64,000 nt of DNA from JAAZGD01 sp964489555 (lineage in GTDB: Bacteria; Bacillota; Clostridia; Peptostreptococcales; Anaerovoracaceae), in NCBI GenBank assembly GCA_964489555.1, contig CAZAZF010000001.1, positions 1 through 64,000 of the forward strand, written 5' to 3'. The position numbers were made by a program, and so were the translations under genes. This document shows, piece by piece, positions 42,777 to 51,416 of this stretch; the stretch's first letter is position 1, and every line of letters starts with the position of its first letter. The notes under the pieces are model-generated. The model saw only the letters and a list, made by a program, of their open reading frames with translations, was not told the DNA's origin and ran no database searches.

Positions 42777-43673
42777 TTATTTGATTCGATTTTGCAAGTC
42801 TATGGCCAGTTTATTAAAAAATTCCGCATTGTCATAATAGGGAGCCATCAATTCCAAGGCAGACGCTGTCAATTCCTTGACTCGGTATTTGCTCTTTTCC
42901 AATCCATTGGTGGTCACATAGGTACATTTCTTCGTTCTTACATCATGCCCCGCTTTTTTTCCCATAACGGACTCATCTCCCTCTACATCCAGGATATCGT
43001 CGGTTATTTGATAAGCCAAGCCAATCAGCTCCCCATAGTCCGAAAAAACCCGAAGAGTATCTTCATCGGCATTCCCCAAGTGAGCCCCGGCTCTTATGGA
43101 CGCCCTGATTAAGGCCCCCGTCTTATTCACATGAATATAATCCAGCAGTTCGCCGCAAGCATTTTTCGAAACCACTTCCATATCCGCCACTTGACCCGCC
43201 ACCATCCCTCGACAACCGGCTCCTTTGGCAATTTCATAGGCCGCCTTGACCCGGCACTTTAAACAAGAGGCTTCATCAAAATAAAGAAGCATGTCCTTGT
43301 TCATGACCTCGAAAGCAGCACTGAGTAATCCGTCTCCAGCTAGAATAGCCATGGCCTCTCCATAAACTTTATGATTGGTAGGTACTCCTCTGCGCAAGTC
43401 GTCATCATCCATTGCCGGAAGATCGTCATGAATCAAACTGTAAGTATGAATATATTCGATGGCCAAAGCATACGGCAAAGCGGCATTGATGTCTCCTTTA
43501 CAAAATTCACAGGTAGCCAATAACAGAATAGGTCGCAACCTTTTCCCTCCGGCAGTTAAACTGTATTTCATTGCTTCATACAAAGTAATGCTCTTTGGGT
43601 CGATTTCCGGTAAGCAATCCAATAAATGTTCTTCGATAAATGCTTTGTAATCCAAATAACCCATCTCATACAT
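42777..43673 (-). CDS. ispA: Farnesyl/geranylgeranyl diphosphate synthase
   Basis: Trans-prenyl transferase, 298 residues. First aspartate-rich motif DDLPAMDDDD and second motif DDILD are intact, with GGKRLRP near the N-terminus. The two residues between the Asp pairs mark the bacterial FPP synthase type. GGAGGATAATAGA precedes the ATG. It lies between dxs and xseB in the conserved order. Confidence 0.95.
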   Translation of the reverse strand: MYEMGYLDYKAFIEEHLLDCLPEIDPKSITLYEAMKYSLTAGGKRLRPILLLATCEFCKGDINAALPYALAIEYIHTYSLIHDDLPAMDDDDLRRGVPTNHKVYGEAMAILAGDGLLSAAFEVMNKDMLLYFDEASCLKCRVKAAYEIAKGAGCRGMVAGQVADMEVVSKNACGELLDYIHVNKTGALIRASIRAGAHLGNADEDTLRVFSDYGELIGLAYQITDDILDVEGDESVMGKKAGHDVRTKKCTYVTTNGLEKSKYRVKELTASALELMAPYYDNAEFFNKLAIDLQNRIK

Positions 43674-43693
43674 TCTATTATCCTCCAGACTTT

Positions 43694-43882
43694 CTACTCT
43701 TTGTAGGTTTCAATCTTTCCTTTGGCTTCCGTGAGAATTTCGGTGCACTTTTTATAGTGTATAATTCCTTCTTCGAAGTTTTGAATCGCGTCTTCCAAAG
43801 AGACATCTTCATCTCTCAGCCGTTGGGCACATTTTGCCAATAGAGCCAGCTCTTCTTCAAATGTTCGTTTTTCTTCTCCCAT
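43694..43882 (-). CDS. xseB: Exodeoxyribonuclease VII small subunit
   Basis: 62 residues, helical and acidic; FEEELALLAKCAQRL...VSLEDAIQNFEEGI is the XseB pattern. It binds XseA to form exonuclease VII. AAGGAGAAAGACC precedes the ATG. Its first 26 bases overlap the end of xseA. Confidence 0.94.
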   Translation of the reverse strand: MGEEKRTFEEELALLAKCAQRLRDEDVSLEDAIQNFEEGIIHYKKCTEILTEAKGKIETYKE

Positions 43883-45092
43883 GGTCTTTCTCCTTTATAG
43901 ATATGACATCTGCTGAGGCCTCTCCATCCTTCATCAATATAGTAATGTTCTCCGCAGGTTTTAATGCAAATGCTGACTTTACGGCTTTTCCTTCTTGATT
44001 CAAGATAATTCCGTATCCTCGTTCCATAACTCGAAATGGGTCCAAATCTTCCACAGATGCCCAAAGAGATTCCATCCTCATCTCTTTTTGAATCACTCGA
44101 TTATTCAGGTCTCTGGCCATTTGGCTTCGAATACTGGCAAGCCCCTCTTGTTGATCTTGAATTCGTTGTTGCAAAAGCCTATGTAAATGCTCCCATTGAT
44201 ACCCTTTGATTATTAAGGATTTGCCATCAATACAGCGTATTATGTTCTCGTAAAGCTCCTTTTCCAAATGGCAGATTCGTTCTTTCCACTCTCCAATATT
44301 TGGTGCCGCCATTACCGCGGCTGCCGTTGGAGTTTCTGCACGAGCATCCGCCACAAAATCTGCTATAGTAAAGTCCGTTTCATGGCCCACCGCAGATATA
44401 ACGGGAATGGAACATTGGTATATGGCTCTTGCCAATTCCTCATTGTTAAAAGCCCATAGATCTTCAAGGGATCCTCCTCCACGCCCCAAAAGGATAACAT
44501 CCGTAGACGGAAACAGTTCTTGTACTCTATCCAACTGGCGAATTAATTGTTTTGGAGCCTGCTCTCCTTGAACTAAGCTGGGAAAGATACGAATGGTCAA
44601 TCCAGGATTTCGAGAAGTTAAAATGGATAAAATATCCTTTAACGCGGCTCCCGTTTCCGAAGTAATGACTGCCACCTCTTGGGGAAAGGATGGTATCTTT
44701 TTTTTGTGCTCCGGAGAAAATAAGTTTTCTTTCTCCAACTTTTCTTTCAGTCTTTGAAAAGCAACAGCGAACCCGCCTTCTCCGGAAGCTGTAATTTCCC
44801 TGACATGTAAACTATAATATCCCCCCGCTTCATAAACGCGGATTTGACCCTTTACCCATATTTCCATCCCATCTTCCGGAAGAAACTCGGCACTCCGAGC
44901 AAGTTGGAAAGGGAAAAAACAATTCATTTTGCTTCCTTGGTCCTTCAGTGTGAAGTAAATATGTCCTGAAGCATGAACCTTGTATCCTGATACCTCCCCC
45001 ACTACTAAAACATCGGTAAGCAAAGAATCTGTTCCCAGCACCCGATTAATGTAATGATTTAACTGTGAAACGGTGATGGGCTTTGGGGCCAT
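43857..45092 (-). CDS. xseA: Exodeoxyribonuclease VII large subunit
   Basis: 411 residues. An N-terminal OB fold (about 1-100) is followed by the catalytic region with the GRGGGSLEDLWAFNNE motif, GHETDFTIADFVADARAPTP-like block (here ...RAETPTAAA), and a long coiled-coil. It degrades single-stranded DNA to oligonucleotides. AAGGAGCAAGGA precedes the ATG. It overlaps both xseB and the TsaD-like gene. Confidence 0.95.
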   Translation of the reverse strand: MAPKPITVSQLNHYINRVLGTDSLLTDVLVVGEVSGYKVHASGHIYFTLKDQGSKMNCFFPFQLARSAEFLPEDGMEIWVKGQIRVYEAGGYYSLHVREITASGEGGFAVAFQRLKEKLEKENLFSPEHKKKIPSFPQEVAVITSETGAALKDILSILTSRNPGLTIRIFPSLVQGEQAPKQLIRQLDRVQELFPSTDVILLGRGGGSLEDLWAFNNEELARAIYQCSIPVISAVGHETDFTIADFVADARAETPTAAAVMAAPNIGEWKERICHLEKELYENIIRCIDGKSLIIKGYQWEHLHRLLQQRIQDQQEGLASIRSQMARDLNNRVIQKEMRMESLWASVEDLDPFRVMERGYGIILNQEGKAVKSAFALKPAENITILMKDGEASADVISIKEKDHGRRKTNI

Positions 45093-46051
45093 TCCTTGCT
45101 CCTTCCCAAATAGGCAATTCCTACCGCATTATCCGAAGACAGATGGTGGTTGCCAAATTCTACTTGAATACCTGTATCCATAAAATTTCTCTGCAAGCGA
45201 CTTCTCAAATACCCGCTGGAAGACACCCCTCCCGCCAATAAAACACGAGGAATCCCGGTTTCTTTCACCCAATACCGAATCCATTTCTCTAAAGACTCAC
45301 TTATCTGAAAAAAGAGTTGATGAATCAATTGAGATTTCGCCTTTCTTTGATCAGCAGAATTCTGATTTTTGCAAATTTCTTCAAGAATACGTAGCGCTTG
45401 CGTTTCCAAACCAGACAAGTTTAAATGGCCATCCTTCATAAACACTGGCGATAACAAACCAAAACCTTCTTTTTCCTCTTGGGCCATCTCGTCCAATTCA
45501 CCACCACAAGGAAACTTCAGTCCCATCCTTACGCCAACTCGGTCCAGTATTTGACCATATGAAAGGTCCTTGGTAGCTCCCAATAAAGACAATCCTCCAT
45601 CTACTTTTAAGAGTTCCGTCGTCCCTCCCGATATGTGAATAGTCAAAAAACAAGCCTCTTTAAAAGAGCTGTTTTCCCAAACTGCCGCAATATGCCCTTC
45701 CTGATGTGAAAACTCATATAAGGGTACCGAAAGGGTGCTGGCAATCACCTTGGCAAATCCTTCTCCCGCCCGGAAGCAGGGCATATAGGATTCCGGAAGA
45801 GCTCTGGGTCTGGTAGACACAGATACAGCTGAAAGGCGAATTTCTTTCCATCGTAACGCCAAATCTTCCATTAATTGCGGCAGATGGTTCACATGATGAA
45901 ATACCGCATCCGACTGTCGAATGCCTTTTCCACCTATGGGGACCGGCAATCCTTTTCTTCGGTCTTCCAGGATGTCCCCTTTCTGGTTTACCAACGCCAC
46001 GGAAGTGGTGTAATTGCTGGTATCGATTCCTAATACACAAGGGGGTTTCAT
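45059..46051 (-). CDS. TsaD/Kae1-like protein (paralogue type, peptidase M22 family)
   Basis: 330 residues of the ASKHA fold. Metal-type histidines in HQEGH, ISGGTTELL and a C-terminal SSDNAVGIAYLG match the Kae1/TsaD family. The sequence is less conserved than canonical TsaD: GIDTSNYTTSVAL replaces the usual ETSCDETA start, and the region between blocks is different. Canonical TsaD makes t6A37 in tRNA. This gene belongs to a second, clostridial paralogue usually found next to nusB-xseA. Function unknown. The ATG overlaps the nusB stop. Confidence 0.82.
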   Translation of the reverse strand: MKPPCVLGIDTSNYTTSVALVNQKGDILEDRRKGLPVPIGGKGIRQSDAVFHHVNHLPQLMEDLALRWKEIRLSAVSVSTRPRALPESYMPCFRAGEGFAKVIASTLSVPLYEFSHQEGHIAAVWENSSFKEACFLTIHISGGTTELLKVDGGLSLLGATKDLSYGQILDRVGVRMGLKFPCGGELDEMAQEEKEGFGLLSPVFMKDGHLNLSGLETQALRILEEICKNQNSADQRKAKSQLIHQLFFQISESLEKWIRYWVKETGIPRVLLAGGVSSSGYLRSRLQRNFMDTGIQVEFGNHHLSSDNAVGIAYLGRSKEWPQSPSPFHS

Positions 46052-46458
46052 TTGGTTTCATCTTTCTTCTGTCTTTTGTAAATGGAGCCCAAAACACCGT
46101 TTACAAATTTTCCGGAATCATCAATTCCATATTTTTTTGCTAAATTCACCGCTTCGTTAATGATGACCGCCGAAGGCACTTCCTTCATGTACAATAGCTC
46201 CGCGGTAGCCATTCTCAGTATGGCAAGATCCACCCGATTGATACGGTGTATGGTCCAGTTGTCCGCACATTGATCTAGCACTTCATCGATGTCCTTCCTG
46301 TTTTCTAAATAATGATTCAGAAGCACTTCCATGAATTGATTTTCTGCTATCTCCTGATTCTCATAGAAGCGCTCTCGCACATCACGAGTGAAATCCTTTT
46401 GTGCTTCCATTAGAAAAAGCAGTTGCATCAATAGTTCTCTACTTTTTGTTCTGGTCAT
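46048..46458 (-). CDS. nusB: Transcription antitermination factor NusB
   Basis: 136 residues. The start TRTKSRELLMQLLFLMEAQ and the end AVNLAKKYGIDDSGKFVNGVLG are the NusB signature. With NusE (S10) it binds boxA RNA to allow full rRNA transcription. The ATG overlaps the previous stop, and GAGGAAGAAGG lies upstream. Confidence 0.95.
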   Translation of the reverse strand: MTRTKSRELLMQLLFLMEAQKDFTRDVRERFYENQEIAENQFMEVLLNHYLENRKDIDEVLDQCADNWTIHRINRVDLAILRMATAELLYMKEVPSAVIINEAVNLAKKYGIDDSGKFVNGVLGSIYKRQKKDETK

Positions 46459-46820
46459 CCTTCTTCCTCCACTGCAACCACCCCTTGAACATGAATATTC
46501 ACCGCCTTCACATTTAAATCTGTAATTTCCGTCACACTCTTTCTCACATGCTCTTGAATATCCCAGGATACTTCTGGAATTTTTGCACCAAATTTTACCA
46601 GAACATAGACATCCAAGGTAATTCCATCTTCATTTTGAACCACCTTGATTCCGGTGCATAGGGGATCTCTGCCCAGCAAGTTCTTAGATAAGGTATCAGA
46701 AAAGCCACTTGACAAGTCCGCTACGCCCGAAGTCTTCAATGTCGCATTGGCTGCACAAATGGCTATTACATCATCCGGTATCTTGTTAATGCTTGCTTTA
46801 TCATCCCTTTCTGTGGACAT
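46455..46820 (-). CDS. Asp23/Gls24 family protein (YqhY-like)
   Basis: 121 residues of the Asp23/Gls24 (DUF322) fold: IAICAANATLKTSGVADLSSGF at the start (over several turns) and VNIHVQGVV at the end. In Bacillus YqhY sits between accBC and nusB and acts in acetyl-CoA carboxylase regulation. Here acc genes and the spoIIIA operon are missing upstream, replaced by kce-kal. GAGGTAAGACTTT precedes the ATG. Confidence 0.88.
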   Translation of the reverse strand: MSTERDDKASINKIPDDVIAICAANATLKTSGVADLSSGFSDTLSKNLLGRDPLCTGIKVVQNEDGITLDVYVLVKFGAKIPEVSWDIQEHVRKSVTEITDLNVKAVNIHVQGVVAVEEEG

Positions 46821-46826
46821 AAAGTC

Positions 46827-47651
46827 TTACCTCTTTCTTATGTGCAGTATCTCTCTGGCTTCATCAGGGGTAGCGATGGGTCTGTTCAAGATGTTTGCAA
46901 TTTTTACCACTTTTTCCACTAATTCACCATTGCTTTTGGCCAAAACACCTTTTTCTATGAAAAGGTTGTCTTCAAACCCCACTCGGACATGACCGCCCAT
47001 AATAATGGATGCCGTGGCCATGTCAAACTCATATCTGCCAATCCCACAGCCTGTCCAGGTGCTTCCGGGGGGAATGGAATCCACACAGAAGCTCAAATCC
47101 CTCACAGTGGCGGCCATTTGAACGCCTAACACAAAATCAAAGTGCAAGGGATGGTCCAGCAGTCCTTTTTTATCGACTCGAAGAGCGATATCAATCATCC
47201 CCTTATCAAAGCATTCCAATTCCGGCTTCATACCCTTTTCTTGCATAATTCGTGCAAAATTCATAATGGTATTATCCGTGTTGATAAATATTTCGTCGCC
47301 ACCGAAATTCACAGTACCGCAATCCAAGGTGACAAACTCCGGTGTGGGTTCAATGTTAGTAGAATCCAAACGTTCTTCATCCGTCATACCTACCGCCCCA
47401 CCGGTGCTGGGTTGGATAATCACATCCGGACAAACTTGATATATGGCATTTACGGCTTCTTGAAATCGATCTTTTCGCTGTGTGGGAGTTCCGTCATCTT
47501 CACGTACATGCAAATGAATCACCGAAGCCCCCGCTTGATAAGCAGAATACGCTTCTCTAACAATTTCTTCAATGGTATAAGGAACAGCCGGATTTTGTTC
47601 TTTGGTTACTTCCGCTCCACAAATGGCTGCTGCAATAATGAGTTTTTCCAT
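46827..47651 (-). CDS. kce: 3-keto-5-aminohexanoate cleavage enzyme (BKACE family)
   Basis: 274 residues. Zinc-binding HLHVRED is near residue 46, and PSTGGAVGMTDEERL, EPTPEFVTLDCGTVNFGGDEIFIN and GHVRVGFEDN follow as in Kce. In lysine fermentation it condenses 3-keto-5-aminohexanoate with acetyl-CoA to give 3-aminobutyryl-CoA and acetoacetate. It is followed in the pathway by Kal, encoded directly upstream. Other BKACE enzymes use different beta-keto acids, so the substrate is likely but not certain. AAGGAGTTGAAATC precedes the ATG. Confidence 0.85.
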   Translation of the reverse strand: MEKLIIAAAICGAEVTKEQNPAVPYTIEEIVREAYSAYQAGASVIHLHVREDDGTPTQRKDRFQEAVNAIYQVCPDVIIQPSTGGAVGMTDEERLDSTNIEPTPEFVTLDCGTVNFGGDEIFINTDNTIMNFARIMQEKGMKPELECFDKGMIDIALRVDKKGLLDHPLHFDFVLGVQMAATVRDLSFCVDSIPPGSTWTGCGIGRYEFDMATASIIMGGHVRVGFEDNLFIEKGVLAKSNGELVEKVVKIANILNRPIATPDEAREILHIRKR

Positions 47652-47663
47652 GATTTCAACTCC

Positions 47664-48062
47664 TTATGATCTATTCCGTTGAGATTCTTTTGGTGTGACA
47701 CAGGTACCTTCCGCTATGCAAGTCACCACCGGCGGATTTAAAACATCACATGCGGAATCACTAATATCCGGCCTGGGTGCAATCACTTTGCGAGCCTCGA
47801 ATTTCATTTTTCTTGAAGAGTTTCCAATATGTGTAATCTCCCCATAAGCTTCGATAAAATCTCCTGCAAAAACCGGTTCTTTAAACTCTACCATATTATA
47901 GGCACAAAACAAGCCTTCGTCTCCGTCCAGTTGAATGAGCAATTCCGTGGCAACATCTCCAAAAAGCTGAAGAATGCGTGCCCCATCCACCAGATTTCCA
48001 CCATAATGAGCATCATGAGAAGACATTCTCATTCGAATGGTAGATGTGTACTTCTTGTCCAT
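47664..48062 (-). CDS. kal: 3-aminobutyryl-CoA ammonia-lyase
   Basis: 132 residues with the hot-dog fold of Kal: RMSSHDAHYGGNLVDGARI at the start, and FKEPVFAGDFIEAYGEI. It removes ammonia from 3-aminobutyryl-CoA to give crotonyl-CoA. GGGAGGG precedes the ATG. It is 12 bases from kce, so the two are co-expressed. kamA, kamD, kamE and kdd are not in the window. Confidence 0.85.
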   Translation of the reverse strand: MDKKYTSTIRMRMSSHDAHYGGNLVDGARILQLFGDVATELLIQLDGDEGLFCAYNMVEFKEPVFAGDFIEAYGEITHIGNSSRKMKFEARKVIAPRPDISDSACDVLNPPVVTCIAEGTCVTPKESQRNRS

Positions 48063-48109
48063 AGTAACCCTCCCTGTTTTTATCTTTTCCTACAATATCC
48101 ACACTTTTA

Positions 48110-49462
48110 TTATCTCATAAATTCGCCGACAAGTCCACTTTCCAAAGTTTTCAGTTCCAGTCTCACCTTTTCAATCCTTCGGTCTTTTATGGCTACAATG
48201 GTCATTCGTAATGTATCGGATTCCACTTCAATCCCACGACTGTCATCTTCCGGAATTTCTCCTAACTGTTCCAACAAATACCCTGCCAATGTTTCCGAGT
48301 CTTCAGAAAACAATTGAGTTCCAATCTGTTCATTTAGATCATCCAAGTCAATGCTTCCGTCAATCAGGAAGATTCCATCACCTAATATTTCTATACCTAT
48401 TCCCGGCAAGTCGTATTCGTCCTCAATTTCCCCCACAATTTCTTCAATGATGTCTTCCATTGTCACAATACCGGAAAACCCACCATACTCATCAATCAGC
48501 ACCGCCATATGATTTTTTGAGCTCTTCAAATCAACCAATAAAGAGTCAATGTTTTTCGTCTCAGGCACAAAAAAGGGCTCTCGTAACAACGCTTTCAAAT
48601 CCACACTTTCCAAATCGCAGAACAAGGCTTGTTGCATCAGGTCTTTGATATATAGAATCCCAATAATGTTATCGGTATCTTCTTGAAAAACCGGGATTCT
48701 GCTATATCTCATTTCCACCAATTCATCCAGATAGCTGGTCAAGTCTTCCTCAATATCTATGGTGAACACATCCGTCCTGGGAGTCATGATTTCGTAGGCT
48801 AGCTTGTCATCAAAAGCAAAAATAGCGTTGATCATTTTTTTGCCTTCTTCTTTCAACTCTCCCGAACTTTGTCCTACCTCTAACATACTCATCACTTCAT
48901 CCTCACTGAACTCTTCCGGGTTAGCCTCTCTTCTTTGCCCTGTTATAAACAGAAGAAAATCCACAGAATTGGAAATCAACAACACAAAAGGCTTCGCCAA
49001 AAGGGAGGTAACCAATATGGGATTAAGACACCAAAGAGCAATCTTTTCTGGATGGTTTAAAGCAATTCTTTTTGGATATAGCTCACCCAAAACCAACATG
49101 ACATAAGACAGAAGCAGCGTAACCATCACTACGCCCACTTGTGTTCCATAGGGAATTCCAAAACCAGTTAGCCATTCTCCCACATCTTCCGCCATCGCCA
49201 AGGCCGCCGATGCGGATGCCAAGAATCCCGCAAGAGTAATGGATACTTGAATTATAGATAAAAACTTCGTGGGCTCTTCTAATAACACCAATAGCCGGGT
49301 AGCTTTTTTATTTCCACTTACTTCCAACGCTTGAATTTTCGTACGATTGGCGGAGACCAGAGCCATTTCTGCGGCGGCAAAAAATCCATTAATCAAGATT
49401 AATGCCCCTAATAAAATCAAAGCAAATGCCAATGTAATTTCGGAATCAGGGCCGGGGTCCAT
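48110..49462 (-). CDS. Hemolysin-type CNNM/CBS/CorC membrane protein
   Basis: 450 residues. The N-terminal DUF21/CNNM domain has about four membrane helices (1-190). A CBS pair covers about 210-335 and a CorC/HlyC domain about 355-440. Family members are linked to Mg2+ or Co2+ efflux. The label hemolysin is historical. AAAGGAGCACAAC precedes the ATG, which overlaps the U32 gene by 17 bases. Confidence 0.9.
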   Translation of the reverse strand: MDPGPDSEITLAFALILLGALILINGFFAAAEMALVSANRTKIQALEVSGNKKATRLLVLLEEPTKFLSIIQVSITLAGFLASASAALAMAEDVGEWLTGFGIPYGTQVGVVMVTLLLSYVMLVLGELYPKRIALNHPEKIALWCLNPILVTSLLAKPFVLLISNSVDFLLFITGQRREANPEEFSEDEVMSMLEVGQSSGELKEEGKKMINAIFAFDDKLAYEIMTPRTDVFTIDIEEDLTSYLDELVEMRYSRIPVFQEDTDNIIGILYIKDLMQQALFCDLESVDLKALLREPFFVPETKNIDSLLVDLKSSKNHMAVLIDEYGGFSGIVTMEDIIEEIVGEIEDEYDLPGIGIEILGDGIFLIDGSIDLDDLNEQIGTQLFSEDSETLAGYLLEQLGEIPEDDSRGIEVESDTLRMTIVAIKDRRIEKVRLELKTLESGLVGEFMR

Positions 49463-50723
49463 GTTGTGCTCCTTTCAAATAATCGCTTTTCTTTTGCTGA
49501 ACCGGATTTTCTTTCCGAAGCAAATCATAGGCAAAAACCGGTTGTTCCATTTTGATAGCAACCAATTGTTGAGGATGAGGGGCCTCTTGAATCGAGTTAC
49601 CCTCTTCATCCCACATCTCTTCAATCCTTTGAGAAAAAGTGGAATGATTGGGACTCATCACTTCCACTATATCTCCCACTTTTATTTTATTTCGTTGTTC
49701 CACATAGGCCATACCCTTTGAATCATACTCTTTCACCAGTCCAAGGAAGGTATAGTTTCTCGTATAGGCACTGGTTTGATAATTTTGATCCAAATGGGTA
49801 GGTTTATTGAAATAAAACCCGGTAGTAAACTCCCGATGGCTTGCTTTTGATAACTCTTCCAGCCATTCAAGCCGAAAATGATACTCAGATGGATTGGCTT
49901 CATAAGCATTCAATGCTTTTCGGTAAGCTCCTACCACTGTAGCCACATAAAAGATGCTTTTCATTCTTCCTTCAATTTTGAAAGATGAGATTCCCGAATG
50001 AGCCAATTCCGGGAGATGCTGAATCATGTTAAGATCTCTACTGTTTAAGATGTAGGTTCCCCTTCCATCTTCTTCAATGGGGTAATATTCCCCCGGTCGC
50101 TTTTCTTCCACCAAGGCATATTTCCAGCGGCAAGGATGAGCACATACTCCACGATTGGCGTCCCTTTGAATCATAAAATTGGAAAGCAAACACCGGCCAG
50201 AGTACGATATGCACATAGCACCATGAATGAATCCCTCCAATTCAAGGTCCTCCGGTGTATTCTTTCGAATGGAGGCAATCTCTTCCAATGTCATTTCTCT
50301 TGCCAGAACAATCCGCTTCACTCCCTGTTGATACCAAAAATTTGCAGTCCTATGATTGGTAGTATTTGCTTGGGTGGAGAGATGAATTTCTCCATTCGGG
50401 TCCCACTCTTTTAATAAAGACAGCACCCCCGGATCGGAAATAATATAGGCATCGATTCCCATCAAACGAACCCGTTGGATATAATCCTTCAAAGGAATTA
50501 AGTCTTCCTCATGAGGAAATATATTTAAAGCCAGATAAGCTTTGGCCCCCCTTTGATGGGCAAAGTCTATCCCTTTCTCCATCTCTTGACAAGTAAAGTT
50601 CCCTGCTCCCCCTCGCAGGCTAAAGGATTCACCTCCAAAATATACGGCATCCGCCCCATACATTACTGCAATCTTCAGTTTTTCCAAATCTCCGGCCGGA
50701 GCCAAAAGTTCAATTTTTTTCAT
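49446..50723 (-). CDS. trhP: U32 family tRNA hydroxylation protein TrhP
   Basis: 425 residues of the U32 peptidase-like family. Signatures AVYFGGESFSLRGGAGNF, HGAMCISYSGRC (start of the cysteine set) and GVCAHPCRW are present; the four cysteines likely hold an Fe-S cluster. In Bacillus the paralogues YrrN/YrrO (TrhP1/2) install 5-hydroxyuridine at U34 with prephenate as oxygen source. Here a single copy lies next to trmR, the methylase of that pathway. Ribosome site weak (AGGATA). Confidence 0.88.
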   Translation of the reverse strand: MKKIELLAPAGDLEKLKIAVMYGADAVYFGGESFSLRGGAGNFTCQEMEKGIDFAHQRGAKAYLALNIFPHEEDLIPLKDYIQRVRLMGIDAYIISDPGVLSLLKEWDPNGEIHLSTQANTTNHRTANFWYQQGVKRIVLAREMTLEEIASIRKNTPEDLELEGFIHGAMCISYSGRCLLSNFMIQRDANRGVCAHPCRWKYALVEEKRPGEYYPIEEDGRGTYILNSRDLNMIQHLPELAHSGISSFKIEGRMKSIFYVATVVGAYRKALNAYEANPSEYHFRLEWLEELSKASHREFTTGFYFNKPTHLDQNYQTSAYTRNYTFLGLVKEYDSKGMAYVEQRNKIKVGDIVEVMSPNHSTFSQRIEEMWDEEGNSIQEAPHPQQLVAIKMEQPVFAYDLLRKENPVQQKKSDYLKGAQHGPRP

Positions 50724-50732
50724 TTTTTTATC

Positions 50733-51407
50733 CTAGGGTTTGTTTATCGTACTAATGGATACCCCGTCCCCAACAGGCAAAAGGGCCGTGTCCACATGAG
50801 GCAAGCTACAAATATATGCCAAAAAATCTCGCATCTGCGCAATGTTAGTTCGGTGTTTCCGCAATCGATCGTATTTATCCGATACAGTCCTGCCGTTCAT
50901 CAAGGTGTTATCACAAACAATAAGGCCGCCTTTTTTTACAAGTTTTTCTGCCACATCCCAAAATCTTCGATAGTGGCTTTTTGCTGCATCGATAAAAATA
51001 AAATCGAAATGATCCAATCCCTCAATGTTGGTTTTATATAAGAGACGCTCCATCACTTCTTCTCCGTCTCCCAAAAAAACATGCACTCTTTCCGTCAATC
51101 CTAAGTCTTCCAAGGTTTCTATGGCACGTTCAAACATGACCGGATCATTTTCAATGGTCAAAACCCGGCAGGATTCACATACGGTGGCAAAGCATGCAGA
51201 AGAATAGCCGATGGAAGTGCCAACTTCAAGAATCCTCTTTGGTGAACGCCATCTTAACAACTGAAGCAGCAGCATTTCCGTGTCTTTCAGAATCACGGGA
51301 ATATGATGAGCCTCCGCATAGTTACGAATCTGTTCCAACATGGGATTTAAAGATCGATATTGCGATTCAATGTATTCAGTTACCAATGGGTTGGTGATAT
51401 TGTCCAC
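50733..51407 (-). CDS. trmR: tRNA 5-hydroxyuridine methyltransferase TrmR (YrrM)
   Basis: 224 residues of the COMT-type O-methyltransferase family. ILEVGTSIGYSSACFA is the SAM loop, DFIFIDAAKSHYRRFW the metal/substrate block, and GGLIVCDNTLMNGRTV follows. In Bacillus YrrM converts ho5U34 to mo5U34 in several tRNAs. The genome position next to trhP and mltG matches yrrL-yrrM-yrrN-yrrO. The start is GTG with TAAGGAGAATTC upstream. Confidence 0.9.
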   Translation of the reverse strand: MDNITNPLVTEYIESQYRSLNPMLEQIRNYAEAHHIPVILKDTEMLLLQLLRWRSPKRILEVGTSIGYSSACFATVCESCRVLTIENDPVMFERAIETLEDLGLTERVHVFLGDGEEVMERLLYKTNIEGLDHFDFIFIDAAKSHYRRFWDVAEKLVKKGGLIVCDNTLMNGRTVSDKYDRLRKHRTNIAQMRDFLAYICSLPHVDTALLPVGDGVSISTINKP

Positions 51408-51416
51408 GAATTCTCC

